This document shows, in pieces, positions 8,507-15,999 of a stretch of 34,756 nucleotides of DNA. Numbering within the stretch: position 1 is the stretch's first letter; the number at the start of each line of letters is the position of its first letter. The DNA comes from Lachnospiraceae bacterium. GTDB taxonomy: Bacteria > Bacillota > Clostridia > Lachnospirales > Lachnospiraceae. The notes under the pieces are model-generated. The model was not told the DNA's origin. It worked only from the letters and a program-made list of their open reading frames with translations, and did not search any database. Location of the stretch: the NCBI GenBank assembly GCA_017551665.1, contig JAFZLB010000097.1, positions 1 through 34,756 of the forward strand. The letters run 5' to 3'. Position numbers and translations under genes: made by a program.

Positions 8507-9067
8507 ATGGACGACACAGCCATCATTGAATTATATTTCGCGCGCAGTGAGAGTGCCATACAGGAGACCATGCAGAAATACGGCGCGTATTGCATGCAGG
8601 TGGCCAGGAATATTCTGCGCTCCGAAGAGGACGCGGAGGAATGCGTGACGGATACCTGGATGAAGGCATGGGACGCCATTCCGCCGCAACGGCCGCAGTT
8701 TTTGAAGCTGTTTCTCGCCAAGATCACGAGGAACCTCTCCATCAACCGTTACAAGGAGCAGCGCAGGCAAAAGCGCGGCGGCGGCGAAGCGGAGGCGGTG
8801 CTGGACGAACTGGCGGAGGTGGTGCCCGCGGCCGGCGGCGTGGAGGATACGGTGACGGCAAAGGAGCTGCACGGTCTCATTGACGCCTTTGTGCGGGAGC
8901 TTCCGGAGCGGGACGGCAATCTGTTCATCCGACGTTACTTTTACACGGAGCCCGTGACGGAGATCGCAAAGCGCTATAACCTGACGCAGACCAACGTCTC
9001 CGTCATTCTGAACCGCACGCGCGGCAAATTGAAAGAGTACTTGCAGAAGGCAGGGTACGAGGTATGA
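8507..9067 (+). CDS. RNA polymerase ECF-type sigma factor
   Basis: 186 residues. Region 2 lies at about 20-90, including YCMQVARNILRSEEDAEECV, DTWMKAWD and a basic helix ITRNLSINRYKEQRR. Region 4 lies at about 125-180 with the helix-turn-helix VTEIAKRYNLTQTNVSVILNRTR. Regions 1 and 3 are absent, as in ECF factors. AAAGGA precedes the ATG. The stop overlaps the next start (ATGA), coupling it to a membrane protein that is probably its anti-sigma factor. It would redirect RNA polymerase to a small envelope-stress-type regulon, possibly including its own promoter. The subgroup cannot be assigned by eye. Confidence 0.93.
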   Translation: MDDTAIIELYFARSESAIQETMQKYGAYCMQVARNILRSEEDAEECVTDTWMKAWDAIPPQRPQFLKLFLAKITRNLSINRYKEQRRQKRGGGEAEAVLDELAEVVPAAGGVEDTVTAKELHGLIDAFVRELPERDGNLFIRRYFYTEPVTEIAKRYNLTQTNVSVILNRTRGKLKEYLQKAGYEV

Positions 9068-10050
9068 AACGCATCGATAACGAAAACTTATATGAGGCAA
9101 TGGGCGGCATCGGCGAGGATCTTCTGCAGCGAAGCGAAGAAGCCTCTTATACCGGTAAGGCCGGGGAACTGCGCCTGCAGCGGATGGAAGAAGAAAAGAA
9201 AGCCGCCGCGGACAAGGTTGTGCCGTTGCCCGGTGCCAAACGCCGCGCCCTGACGACGCTCGTGCTGGGGCTGGCCGCCATCGTGATCTTGGGCATTGCC
9301 GCCCGCACCATCATGCGGGGCAATACGCTGATGAGCCCTTCCGCGGATTCCGCGCAGAAGGAAGTACAGGCCGTCAAGGACGCAATGGAGACCGCACAGG
9401 AAAGCGCCGCGCCGCAGATCGCACAGGAAAGTGCGGCGGCGGAGGAAGGTGTGGCGTACGAGGCCGCGGAGGAAGAGGCTGCCGCCGTCGCGGAGGATGC
9501 CACAAGCCCGGAGGTCCTGAAACCCGCGCTGGGGGCGAGAAAGGGCGGATATCCGGAGGAAAAGATCGAACTGGATGACGGCAGCGGTCTCCGCCCGGAG
9601 GGGATGCCCAAGGAACCGCAGGATACCTCTGAAAAAGCCGTTTATCAGCGGCCTTATCGCGGGAGCGCGGAACAGCGGGAGAAGGAAGCGACAGAGCGTC
9701 TTGTTGAGCTGCTGTCAGCCTTCCGCGAGGAACATGATGTGACGGTTCCTGTCATCAGCGAGGACTTATCGTTCTACGCAAGCGTCAGGGCCGAGGAAAC
9801 CGCCATCCGTTTTTCCCACGAGCGGACGAACGGGAATGCGTTCTGGACGGTGGAAATGTTCGGCGAAACCGCCGTGGCGGCGGAGCTCTTTGCGAGAGGC
9901 GAGGCGACGCCCGAAGCGTTTTTCGAGGCCTTTTGTGAATCCGAAGCCCACAGGGAACTGCTGCTGAACCCCGCGTTCGGGCAGGCGGGGATCCGTGTGT
10001 ATGAGGACAATCAGGGATTGCTGCATGTCGTGATTCTGTTCGCGGAATGA
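9064..10050 (+). CDS. Putative anti-sigma factor with extracytoplasmic CAP domain
   Basis: 328 residues. An acidic/basic cytoplasmic N-terminus (about 1-58) is followed by a single membrane helix (about 60-84, LVLGLAAIVILGIAA). Next comes a long Ala/Glu-rich, probably disordered linker to about 205, and then a CAP (SCP/PR-1) domain. The CAP call rests on RAEETAIRFSHERTNG, on GETAVAAE in place of the usual GENIA, and on SEAHRELLLNPAFGQAGIRVY ending in a hydrophobic strand. The presumed CAP-cavity His and Glu positions are present. Overlap with the sigma gene and single-pass topology suggest an anti-sigma factor whose outer domain senses a ligand. No classical zinc-finger anti-sigma motif is visible, so that role is inferred from context. 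Confidence 0.8.
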   Translation: MKRIDNENLYEAMGGIGEDLLQRSEEASYTGKAGELRLQRMEEEKKAAADKVVPLPGAKRRALTTLVLGLAAIVILGIAARTIMRGNTLMSPSADSAQKEVQAVKDAMETAQESAAPQIAQESAAAEEGVAYEAAEEEAAAVAEDATSPEVLKPALGARKGGYPEEKIELDDGSGLRPEGMPKEPQDTSEKAVYQRPYRGSAEQREKEATERLVELLSAFREEHDVTVPVISEDLSFYASVRAEETAIRFSHERTNGNAFWTVEMFGETAVAAELFARGEATPEAFFEAFCESEAHRELLLNPAFGQAGIRVYEDNQGLLHVVILFAE

Positions 10051-10059
10051 CAAAATCTA

Positions 10060-10088
10060 TTGAATCCCGTTCAAAAAAACGATATAAT
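10060..10088 (+). promoter_or_regulatory. Sigma-A-type promoter for the EAL-HDOD gene
   Basis: TTGAAT (10060-10065) and TATAAT (10083-10088) are separated by 17 bases. The predicted transcript start is about 40 bases before the ATG at 10136. It begins 9 bases after the CAP-protein stop, so the next gene is its own unit. Confidence 0.8.
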
Positions 10089-10135
10089 TTAGAAGACTAT
10101 GGGGTTTTGCGCGCGTTGCGCCGGAAAGGAGCAGC

Positions 10136-11359
10136 ATGTTAGCGACACTGATTCCGTTATTTGATGCCGAAATGAGCGTCAGCGGCTATTCCGTGTTTGC
10201 CCAGAAAGCCAATTATTTCTTAAAGCCCGGACTGAACGGCACGATCCGCCTGGACGGTGCCGGAAATGTGACGGGCATGGATCTGATTGATTCCATGGGA
10301 ATCGAGACGCTTTCCGGAGAAAAAGAAGTCTTTGTGGAGATCAACAACATCTCCATTTTCGCGGATCTGGACGCGCAGTGCAGCGCCCCGCACGAAAAGC
10401 TGGTGCTGCTCATGGACCACACGGTGAAGCCGGAGGCCATGTACATCAACCGCGTTAAGGAACTGAAATCCTTGGGCTACGGCCTGGCCGTCCGCAAGCT
10501 GCAGATTGACCAGTTTGAGCCTTATAAGCCGCTGTTGCAGATGATGGATTTCATTCTTCTGGATCACAAAAAAATCCGCATCGAGAGCGCGAAGATTTAT
10601 TTCAGCAAACAGTACCCGAACATCCGGCTCTGCGCGGTCAACGTGGACACGCAGGAAGAATATGACAAGCTCGTGGCGCACGGCGGCTATGATCTGTACG
10701 AAGGCGCCTTCTTCCGTATGCCGATCCAGCAGTCCGAACGTGAAATCGCGCCCTTAAAGGTGAATTACATTGAGCTGTTGAACGTCGTCAATGCGCCGGA
10801 TTATGATCTGACGGACGCGGCGGATGTCGTGGGCAGGGATACGGCGCTCGTGGTTTCCATGCTGGAAATGGTCAACCGCATGACGGTGGCGGGCGGCGTT
10901 TCGAGTGTGCGCCACGCGGCGGCCATGCTCGGTCAAAAGGAACTGAAGAAGTGGATTAACACGGCCATCACAAAAGAGCTTCTGGCCGACAAGCCCTCGG
11001 AAATCATGCGGCTGTCGCTGCTGCGGGCGAAGTTTGCGGAAAACCTCGCGAAGATTTTTGAGCTCGCGCAGATGTCGCAGGAGCTGTTCCTGATGGGCCT
11101 GTTCTCCGTGCTGGACATCATGCTGGATAAGACGATGGAGGAGGCCCTGGAAATGGTCAAGGTATCCAAGCCCATCCAGGACGCGCTCTTACGGGACGAG
11201 GGTCCGCTGGCACCGGTGTTGAACTTTGTCAAAGAATACGAAAACGCTTCCTGGCAGGAGGTGTCCCGCCTGATGGTGCTGTCCAACATTGACATGGATC
11301 CGGTGTATGAGGCTTATACGGATTCGCTGAAGTGGTACCGGGAGCTGTTCAAATCCTGA
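10136..11359 (+). CDS. EAL-HDOD signalling protein (YuxH-like), EAL catalytically degenerate
   Basis: 407 residues, ATG preceded by AAAGGAGC. Residues 1-200 have the EAL-domain fold pattern, ending in DLYEGAFFRMP where active enzymes have a YFQGYFFSKP-type end. The catalytic positions are replaced: the opening motif lacks EAL, and the usual AEGVET stretch reads AVNVDT. It should therefore not hydrolyse cyclic di-GMP, though it might bind it. Residues 200-400 are an HDOD domain (LLNVVNAPDYDLTDAADVV, VSSVRHAAAMLGQKELKKW) without HD metal residues. Such EAL-HDOD proteins are single-gene signalling adaptors in Firmicutes. It has its own promoter and ends at a structured intergenic region. Confidence 0.87.
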   Translation: MLATLIPLFDAEMSVSGYSVFAQKANYFLKPGLNGTIRLDGAGNVTGMDLIDSMGIETLSGEKEVFVEINNISIFADLDAQCSAPHEKLVLLMDHTVKPEAMYINRVKELKSLGYGLAVRKLQIDQFEPYKPLLQMMDFILLDHKKIRIESAKIYFSKQYPNIRLCAVNVDTQEEYDKLVAHGGYDLYEGAFFRMPIQQSEREIAPLKVNYIELLNVVNAPDYDLTDAADVVGRDTALVVSMLEMVNRMTVAGGVSSVRHAAAMLGQKELKKWINTAITKELLADKPSEIMRLSLLRAKFAENLAKIFELAQMSQELFLMGLFSVLDIMLDKTMEEALEMVKVSKPIQDALLRDEGPLAPVLNFVKEYENASWQEVSRLMVLSNIDMDPVYEAYTDSLKWYRELFKS

Positions 11360-11360
11360 A

Positions 11361-11399
11361 TTTATCGCAAACGAAATCGTAGATTTCGTTTACGATAAA
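11361..11399. repeat. Inverted repeat 1 of the 11.4-kb hairpin array
   Basis: An 18-base arm (11361-11378) pairs with 11382-11399 around a GTA loop with 17 of 18 matches. The single mismatch (C against A) becomes a U-G pair in RNA read from the minus strand. It starts 2 bases after the EAL-HDOD stop. There is no T-tract on the plus strand, so termination is possible but not typical. Confidence 0.75.
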
Positions 11400-11411
11400 C
11401 CACCGGGGGAT

Positions 11412-11465
11412 GCGCACGACCGCAATCTGTATGTATTGCTGCTTCGCAGCAAATGCGGTCGGCGC
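11412..11465. repeat. Inverted repeat 2 of the 11.4-kb hairpin array (nested hairpin)
   Basis: The outer stem pairs CGACCGCA (11417-11424) with TGCGGTCG (11454-11461), extended by GCGC (11412-11415) with GCGC (11462-11465) across one bulged A. Nested inside is TTGCTGC-TTC-GCAGCAA (11436-11452). An 11-base unpaired strand remains on one side, the pattern of an RNA internal loop rather than a simple terminator. Confidence 0.7.
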
Positions 11466-11470
11466 GACGC

Positions 11471-11501
11471 AAACGCCAAAACGAAAAGAGTTTTGGCGTT
11501 T
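11471..11501. repeat. Inverted repeat 3 of the 11.4-kb hairpin array
   Basis: AAACGCCAAAAC (11471-11482) and GTTTTGGCGTTT (11490-11501) pair perfectly around a 7-base loop. The minus-strand stop codon of the MATE gene lies in this stem. GTTTACGATA occurs at 11388-11397 and again at 11498-11507, and both stems carry the same C-A mismatch next to AAACG, so hairpins 1 and 3 look like related copies. Confidence 0.75.
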
Positions 11502-12876
11502 ACGATACGGATGAGTAATTATTTCTCAGACGTTTCCTGAGATAGAAGAAGCAGATCAGGTGCACGAGACCGGTCACCGTCCAGCTGACGGGATAGGAAA
11601 GATACAGCACATAGAGGCTGTGGTGCGCGGGCGCGGAAAAAATCGTGACAATCCAGAGAATGCGCAGCCCGCAGGCACCCAGGACGGAGACGATCATCGG
11701 CAAAAAGGACGCGCCGAGGCCGCGGATGGAGCCGCAGATCACATCCATCATACCGCAGAGAAAATAGACCCTGCAGATCACGCCCATTCGGGTCAGCCCG
11801 ACGGCGACGGCCTGCGGGTCTTTGTTATAAATGGAAAGCAGGGGGTTCGCAAAAAGGTAAGCACCGTTGCCGAGCAGAAGCCCCACCGCAAACACCAGCG
11901 CAAGACAGGTGATGAGCACCCGGTCGATGCGCTTTTTTTCAAGCGCGCCGTAGTTGGCACTTGTGAAGGTCACGCAGGCCTGGTGAAAGGAATTCATGGC
12001 CACATAGACAAAGCCCTCGATGTTGGCCCCGGCAGCATTGCCCGCCATGGCCAGCGCCCCGAAGGAGTTGATGGAGGACTGGATCAGCACGTTCGAGAGC
12101 GAAAACACCGTGCCCTGCAGCCCCGCCGGAAGGCCGATGTGCAGGATGCGCTTCAGCTTCCCGCGCGTGATGCGGCACTGCGAAAGAATCAGGCGGTAGC
12201 TTTCCTGGCTTTTCGCAAGGCAGCGCAGCACCAGGAAGGCGGAGAGCGCCTGGGCTAAAATCGTCGCGAGGGCAACGCCCGCCACGCCCATATCAAAGAC
12301 CAGAATGAAGACGAGGTTCAGCCCCACATTGACCAGTCCCGCGAGCGTCAGATAATACAGCGGACGTCTGGTGTCGCCGACGGCGCGCAGGACCGCCGCG
12401 CCGATGTTGTAGAGCAGATTCACCGGCATCCCGGCGAAATAAATCCGCATATACAGCGTGCTTAAATCAATGACCTCCGGCGGCGAGTCCATGAGACTCA
12501 AGAGCGGGCGGCACAGCGTAATGCCGAAGACCGTGAGAAAGCAGCCCGCGAACAGTGCCGCGGTGAGGGCCGTATGCACGGTTTCCGAAACGTCCTTGTC
12601 CCGCTGGATCGCGTAGTAATGCGCCACCATGACATTGACGCCGACGCTTAGTCCCATAAAGAGCGCCACCAGCATATTGATCAGCGAACCCGTTGAGCCG
12701 ATCGCCGCCACGGGATAATCATTCACCGCGTTCAGCCGCACGATGATGATGTCCGCCGCGTTGAACAGCAGCTGCAAAATGCCGGACAGCATCAGCGGCA
12801 GCGTGAACAGCAGAATCTTCCCCGTCAGGGCGCCGTGGATCATATCAATTTCATAACTTTTCTTTTTTGAATGCAT
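11500..12876 (-). CDS. MATE family multidrug/cation efflux transporter
   Basis: 458 residues from the ATG at 12876; a TTG at 12903 in frame would add 9 residues. The opening EIDMIHGALTGKILLFTLPLMLSGILQLLFNAADIIIV is typical of NorM/DinF-type MATE proteins. About twelve hydrophobic helices follow in two similar halves, ending in a short basic tail (RKRLRNNYSS). The family exports drugs or metabolites using Na+ or H+ gradients; the substrate cannot be inferred. It lies 65 bases downstream of the second ECF operon on the same strand. TATACT just before the ATG could be its own promoter, but the -35 (TTGCTT) and spacing are weak. Its GC content matches the main chromosome better than the genes upstream of it. 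Confidence 0.92.
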   Translation of the reverse strand: MHSKKKSYEIDMIHGALTGKILLFTLPLMLSGILQLLFNAADIIIVRLNAVNDYPVAAIGSTGSLINMLVALFMGLSVGVNVMVAHYYAIQRDKDVSETVHTALTAALFAGCFLTVFGITLCRPLLSLMDSPPEVIDLSTLYMRIYFAGMPVNLLYNIGAAVLRAVGDTRRPLYYLTLAGLVNVGLNLVFILVFDMGVAGVALATILAQALSAFLVLRCLAKSQESYRLILSQCRITRGKLKRILHIGLPAGLQGTVFSLSNVLIQSSINSFGALAMAGNAAGANIEGFVYVAMNSFHQACVTFTSANYGALEKKRIDRVLITCLALVFAVGLLLGNGAYLFANPLLSIYNKDPQAVAVGLTRMGVICRVYFLCGMMDVICGSIRGLGASFLPMIVSVLGACGLRILWIVTIFSAPAHHSLYVLYLSYPVSWTVTGLVHLICFFYLRKRLRNNYSSVS

Positions 12877-12941
12877 AAAGTCCAGTATAGACCTTTCACC
12901 CAAAAAAGCAAGCCTTATTCGCCCGAATGAATGATTCAGAC

Positions 12942-13982
12942 CTATCTGATTCTGGAAAGAAAGATATCAAAGCTTTTTCCTTCCAAGCTCACACGGACAA
13001 GACGCGCGCCGTTGCGGACCGCGGGAAGATTGCAGGTTCTGAGAAAAATGCCGTCGGAGTACGTGGAAGGACGGAGGCTCGTCACGCCATAGGATGCGTC
13101 TGTTCCGTCCTCATAATACAGGGTCAGCTCGGGGAGGGAATTATGCCACTCCCGATAGACAATATACCCCTGTTCCAATTCGTCCGGTGAAAGAACGCTG
13201 GCGTTAAAATCCAGCCCTTCCAGCGATTCCATATCCGGAAAAACGAAACCCGCCCACACAATGCCGTCAATGATCCGAAGCTCTGTCAGCCTGCCTTCCT
13301 CGCCGTTGGTCTCATTGATAAAGGAAACACCTTCACCGAGCGGGATGATCTGCATGTTTATATCCGTATCCTCCGACGGTTGCAGCGTCAGCGTTCCGTG
13401 ACAGATCTCATCAATACCGATGCGCCCCTCCGCCGTTTCCTTCTCCGCAAAGTGCGCGGGACCGCCGACCAGTTCCACTTCAAAGGTTTCCCTCAAATCC
13501 CGCGGGAGCGTATAGTCGGAACCTTCTTCGCTTAAGCCGAAACGGACATGCAGTAATATGGACTGCGTTTCTTTGCGCCAGGAAGTGAGCGGATCCAGAG
13601 AGGGCCAGTTGGCATGCGGCGCATCAATCAGCACGCCGTCTTTTTTGACCGCCCAAGTGAACTCACGCGCTTCCTCTTTGGAAACCGGGGAAACGGAGAG
13701 CGTAAACGACTGCTCCCCCCATCTGCGCCAGTCGCGAACAACGGTCGCAGTGACTTCGTGTGCCATAAAGCCGCCCGCATTCACTTCTGCCGTGGCTTTG
13801 GCCCCGGTTTCACCACTGCCCTCCTTTACAGCGTTTTCCGTCATCGCCGTTGCGGGTTCCGTATCGACGGAAGACGGCGTTTTGGCGCAACAGGACAGGA
13901 TGAGCGGACAAAAGAGCAACAGCAGCAGACGACGTGCCGCGGATGATTTGTAAGCAGTGCTGATGAACTTGTGATATTTCAT
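12942..13982 (-). CDS. Predicted lipoprotein of unknown family, third gene of ECF operon
   Basis: 346 residues. The start is the ATG at 13982, 5 bases after AGGAGG; the in-frame ATG 8 codons upstream lacks a ribosome site. A basic N-terminus, a hydrophobic stretch (RLLLLLFCPLILSCC) and a following Ser/Thr/Glu-rich linker indicate a lipoprotein signal, probably cleaved before one of the adjacent cysteines. The remaining 280 residues are beta-rich with many acidic residues and no motif I recognise. It starts 20 bases after the anti-sigma-like gene and belongs to the same operon. It may be an envelope target or sensor partner of the sigma/anti-sigma pair. GC content is lower than in the flanking chromosome. 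Confidence 0.75.
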   Translation of the reverse strand: MKYHKFISTAYKSSAARRLLLLLFCPLILSCCAKTPSSVDTEPATAMTENAVKEGSGETGAKATAEVNAGGFMAHEVTATVVRDWRRWGEQSFTLSVSPVSKEEAREFTWAVKKDGVLIDAPHANWPSLDPLTSWRKETQSILLHVRFGLSEEGSDYTLPRDLRETFEVELVGGPAHFAEKETAEGRIGIDEICHGTLTLQPSEDTDINMQIIPLGEGVSFINETNGEEGRLTELRIIDGIVWAGFVFPDMESLEGLDFNASVLSPDELEQGYIVYREWHNSLPELTLYYEDGTDASYGVTSLRPSTYSDGIFLRTCNLPAVRNGARLVRVSLEGKSFDIFLSRIR

Positions 13983-14002
13983 GGCTTCCTCCTGTTGAAA
14001 AT

Positions 14003-14938
14003 TCAATTTCCGATACCTTCCGCAATCTGCAGCATTTCTTCCGGACTTGCATATCCGTCAATCAAAACGGGAATCCCGTCAACGGAAAACACAAAGGTAC
14101 CGTAGCCTTCTCCGCCCGTGACAAGATAAGCGATTTCATCGTGAAACAGCAGTGTTTTCATCTCCAGTCCCTGCGTGTCGATTGAGCTGATGACACCGGG
14201 AATCTGTAGCGTGATGTCCAGCATCTTTGCCTCGTCATCCTGATAGCCGTACACAATCCAGCGCTCCGCTTCCAGCGTTTCCACAAGACGGTAGCGTTCG
14301 GGCATATACGACGGTCGGTATTCCCTCAGGTGTTCCATCGTGACGGCGTCGTCCGTTTCCGGTTGCACGACGCTGTTCTGGCGGAATGTTGTCAGATACC
14401 AGTTGATCACTTTTCCCCGGAACTCCGCGTTTGTGGTGAATGCAAGAAGAAAACCCGCGGAGATGACGATAAATACGGCAGCAACACTTTTCCACACCTT
14501 TGACAGGATGCGTTTTTGTCTTTTCTTTCTCTTCTTTTGTGTCGTGGTCACAGGTTCTTCGACGGGGATGTCCCGTTGTAACGCTGCATGACACGCCCTT
14601 TCAAAGGAATCAGCAGAGATTCGTTTTGTGTCATCGGAAAGCATTGCGTACGACAGGAAATTCTCATAGCAGCGCAAACGTCCATCCGGCCTCTCCGCAT
14701 CAAGGAGCGCGATCATTGCCTCGCGATCGAGGTGAAAGCAGTATTTGCTAAAAAAAAGCGACCGGATGTCTTCACGCAGGAGTAGAATCCGTTTGCAGAG
14801 ATCCGCAACCTGATCATCCGTCAGCCTTATCTCCTCGCGGGGATCATCGGCGCTCCCGTCAAGGAGACGCACTTCTTCTTCAAAGACAGCGTTTACGGCA
14901 TTTCTTATAACCGAATCCTGTAGTTGCTCTTTATCCAT
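14003..14938 (-). CDS. Anti-sigma-factor-like membrane protein with DUF4367-type C-terminus
   Basis: 311 residues. A cytoplasmic helical N-terminus (about 1-150) ends in a strongly basic patch (TTQKKRKKRQKR). One membrane helix follows (about 155-175, VWKSVAAVFIVISAGFLLAF). The extracytoplasmic domain carries the DUF4367-like pattern YRPSYMPERYRLVE ... GYGTFVFSVDGIPVLIDGYASPEEMLQIAEGI. Proteins of this form are commonly encoded right after ECF sigma factors in Clostridia and are thought to hold them at the membrane. It overlaps the sigma gene by 8 bases, and the lipoprotein gene follows after 20 bases. The binding role is inferred from this arrangement. Confidence 0.82.
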   Translation of the reverse strand: MDKEQLQDSVIRNAVNAVFEEEVRLLDGSADDPREEIRLTDDQVADLCKRILLLREDIRSLFFSKYCFHLDREAMIALLDAERPDGRLRCYENFLSYAMLSDDTKRISADSFERACHAALQRDIPVEEPVTTTQKKRKKRQKRILSKVWKSVAAVFIVISAGFLLAFTTNAEFRGKVINWYLTTFRQNSVVQPETDDAVTMEHLREYRPSYMPERYRLVETLEAERWIVYGYQDDEAKMLDITLQIPGVISSIDTQGLEMKTLLFHDEIAYLVTGGEGYGTFVFSVDGIPVLIDGYASPEEMLQIAEGIGN

Positions 14939-15464
14939 TGTGCCTGTCCTTTTTTAGCAGTTCACGAAGTTTTCTCAGTATGCGCTCCGTGCGTTTTCTT
15001 GCGGTTTCTTCGGTGATCCCGAGAATGTCAGCAATCTCTTTGTAGTTTGCGTCATCCACATACCTGAGCTGCAACAGCATCCGCTCCTCCCTTGACAGTG
15101 CACGGATGATGTCTTGCAGCTCCTTCGCCTGCTCCTGTTCAAGGAATGCTTCTTCCGGCTGAATCAAGGAATCATTTACAGCAATACTCATTTCTGTCGG
15201 AATCTCGCCTGCCTTTCTGAATCTGGCTAATGCGCAGTTTCTTACTATTACAATGCAATACGAGCGTATTTTGTGACGCGGCAGGGCGGAAATTTTATCC
15301 AGATTTGTGATGATCCGGATCATGGCCTCGGAAACAGCATCCTCCGCTTCCGCGAAAGAATCAAGGATTTGCCTTGCAACATTCAGAAAAAGCGCCCTAT
15401 GTTCTTTGAATAATTCTTCCACAAACGACCTGTCATCGTCTGTTAATGGAAATGTCAACAGCAT
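14931..15464 (-). CDS. RNA polymerase ECF-type sigma factor (second)
   Basis: 177 residues. Region 2 contains ARQILDSFAEAEDAVSEAMI and the basic SYCIVIVRNCALARFRK. Region 4 contains LSREERMLLQLRYVDDANYKEIADILGITEETARKRTERILRKLRELL. Region 3 is missing, as in ECF factors. It differs clearly from the first sigma factor at 8507, so it is not a local duplication. It heads a minus-strand operon of sigma factor, anti-sigma-like protein and lipoprotein, divergent from the truncated SH3-type gene across about 170 bases. That divergent gene is a natural candidate target. No convincing promoter for this gene could be picked out by eye in the gap. Confidence 0.92.
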   Translation of the reverse strand: MLLTFPLTDDDRSFVEELFKEHRALFLNVARQILDSFAEAEDAVSEAMIRIITNLDKISALPRHKIRSYCIVIVRNCALARFRKAGEIPTEMSIAVNDSLIQPEEAFLEQEQAKELQDIIRALSREERMLLQLRYVDDANYKEIADILGITEETARKRTERILRKLRELLKKDRHNG

Positions 15465-15636
15465 GCGTATTCCTCTGATGTATGGTGCGAATCCCTGTTT
15501 CAGAACAAGGATAACAGAAAAAAGAAGGCATTTCTATGATGAAAAAACAATAAACTATGTCACAAAAGGCACGGGTCTTGCATAGTATTAATGAAACACA
15601 ATGATGCACCCGTCTTACATGAAGGAGGTATATGGG

Positions 15637-15999
15637 ATGAAGAAACTGAAGAAAAGGTTAATTGCGGCACTATTGTTGTTTGTTCTTTGTTCGACAAGTA
15701 TTACGACACATGCGGCTGTGCCGCCTCCGGAAGATGAGGCACAAGAGGAAGTACAGGTTCGCGCCGGAATCCCCGGCGTACATACCATTGTCGGTGACAA
15801 CGTGGCTCTTCGCTCTGCACCCGGTCCGCTGAATAATTCTACCTTTATCGGAAGTATGTATTCAGGAGGAAAATGCAAGAGGGATGCTTCCGCGATCAGG
15901 CGCAGTACACCGGAAGTCTCCAGAACAGATACAGGGGCAACTGTATCATCCGGACGCCGTTGTGATCGGCGATGCCGATGTTTTTCATGGACACCTTGA
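15637..15999 (+). pseudogene. Truncated secreted protein with partial SH3-type domain
   Basis: The start is the ATG at 15637 after AAGGAGG. A signal peptide is clear (KKLKKRLIAALLLFVLCSTSITTHA), then an acidic linker. Next comes the first half of what looks like a bacterial SH3 domain: HTIVGDNVALRSAPG ... FIGSMYSGGKC, compare the usual VNVRSGPS..YKVIGS..KG. From about 15875 the frame runs into bases that are the antisense of the ATPase C-terminus and becomes a basic, Arg/Ser-rich tail with no family character, ending at 15999. The second half of the SH3 fold is not found in the 335-bp gap beyond the ATPase. The simplest reading is a gene cut at its 3' end by insertion or deletion at about 15875-15896. 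Confidence 0.6.

Noticed and set aside
12876-12903. TTG start at 12903 and a TATACT promoter for the MATE gene
   Set aside because: The family start fits ATG at 12876; the promoter would overlap or abut the start codon and its -35 is weak, so it was noted but not annotated.
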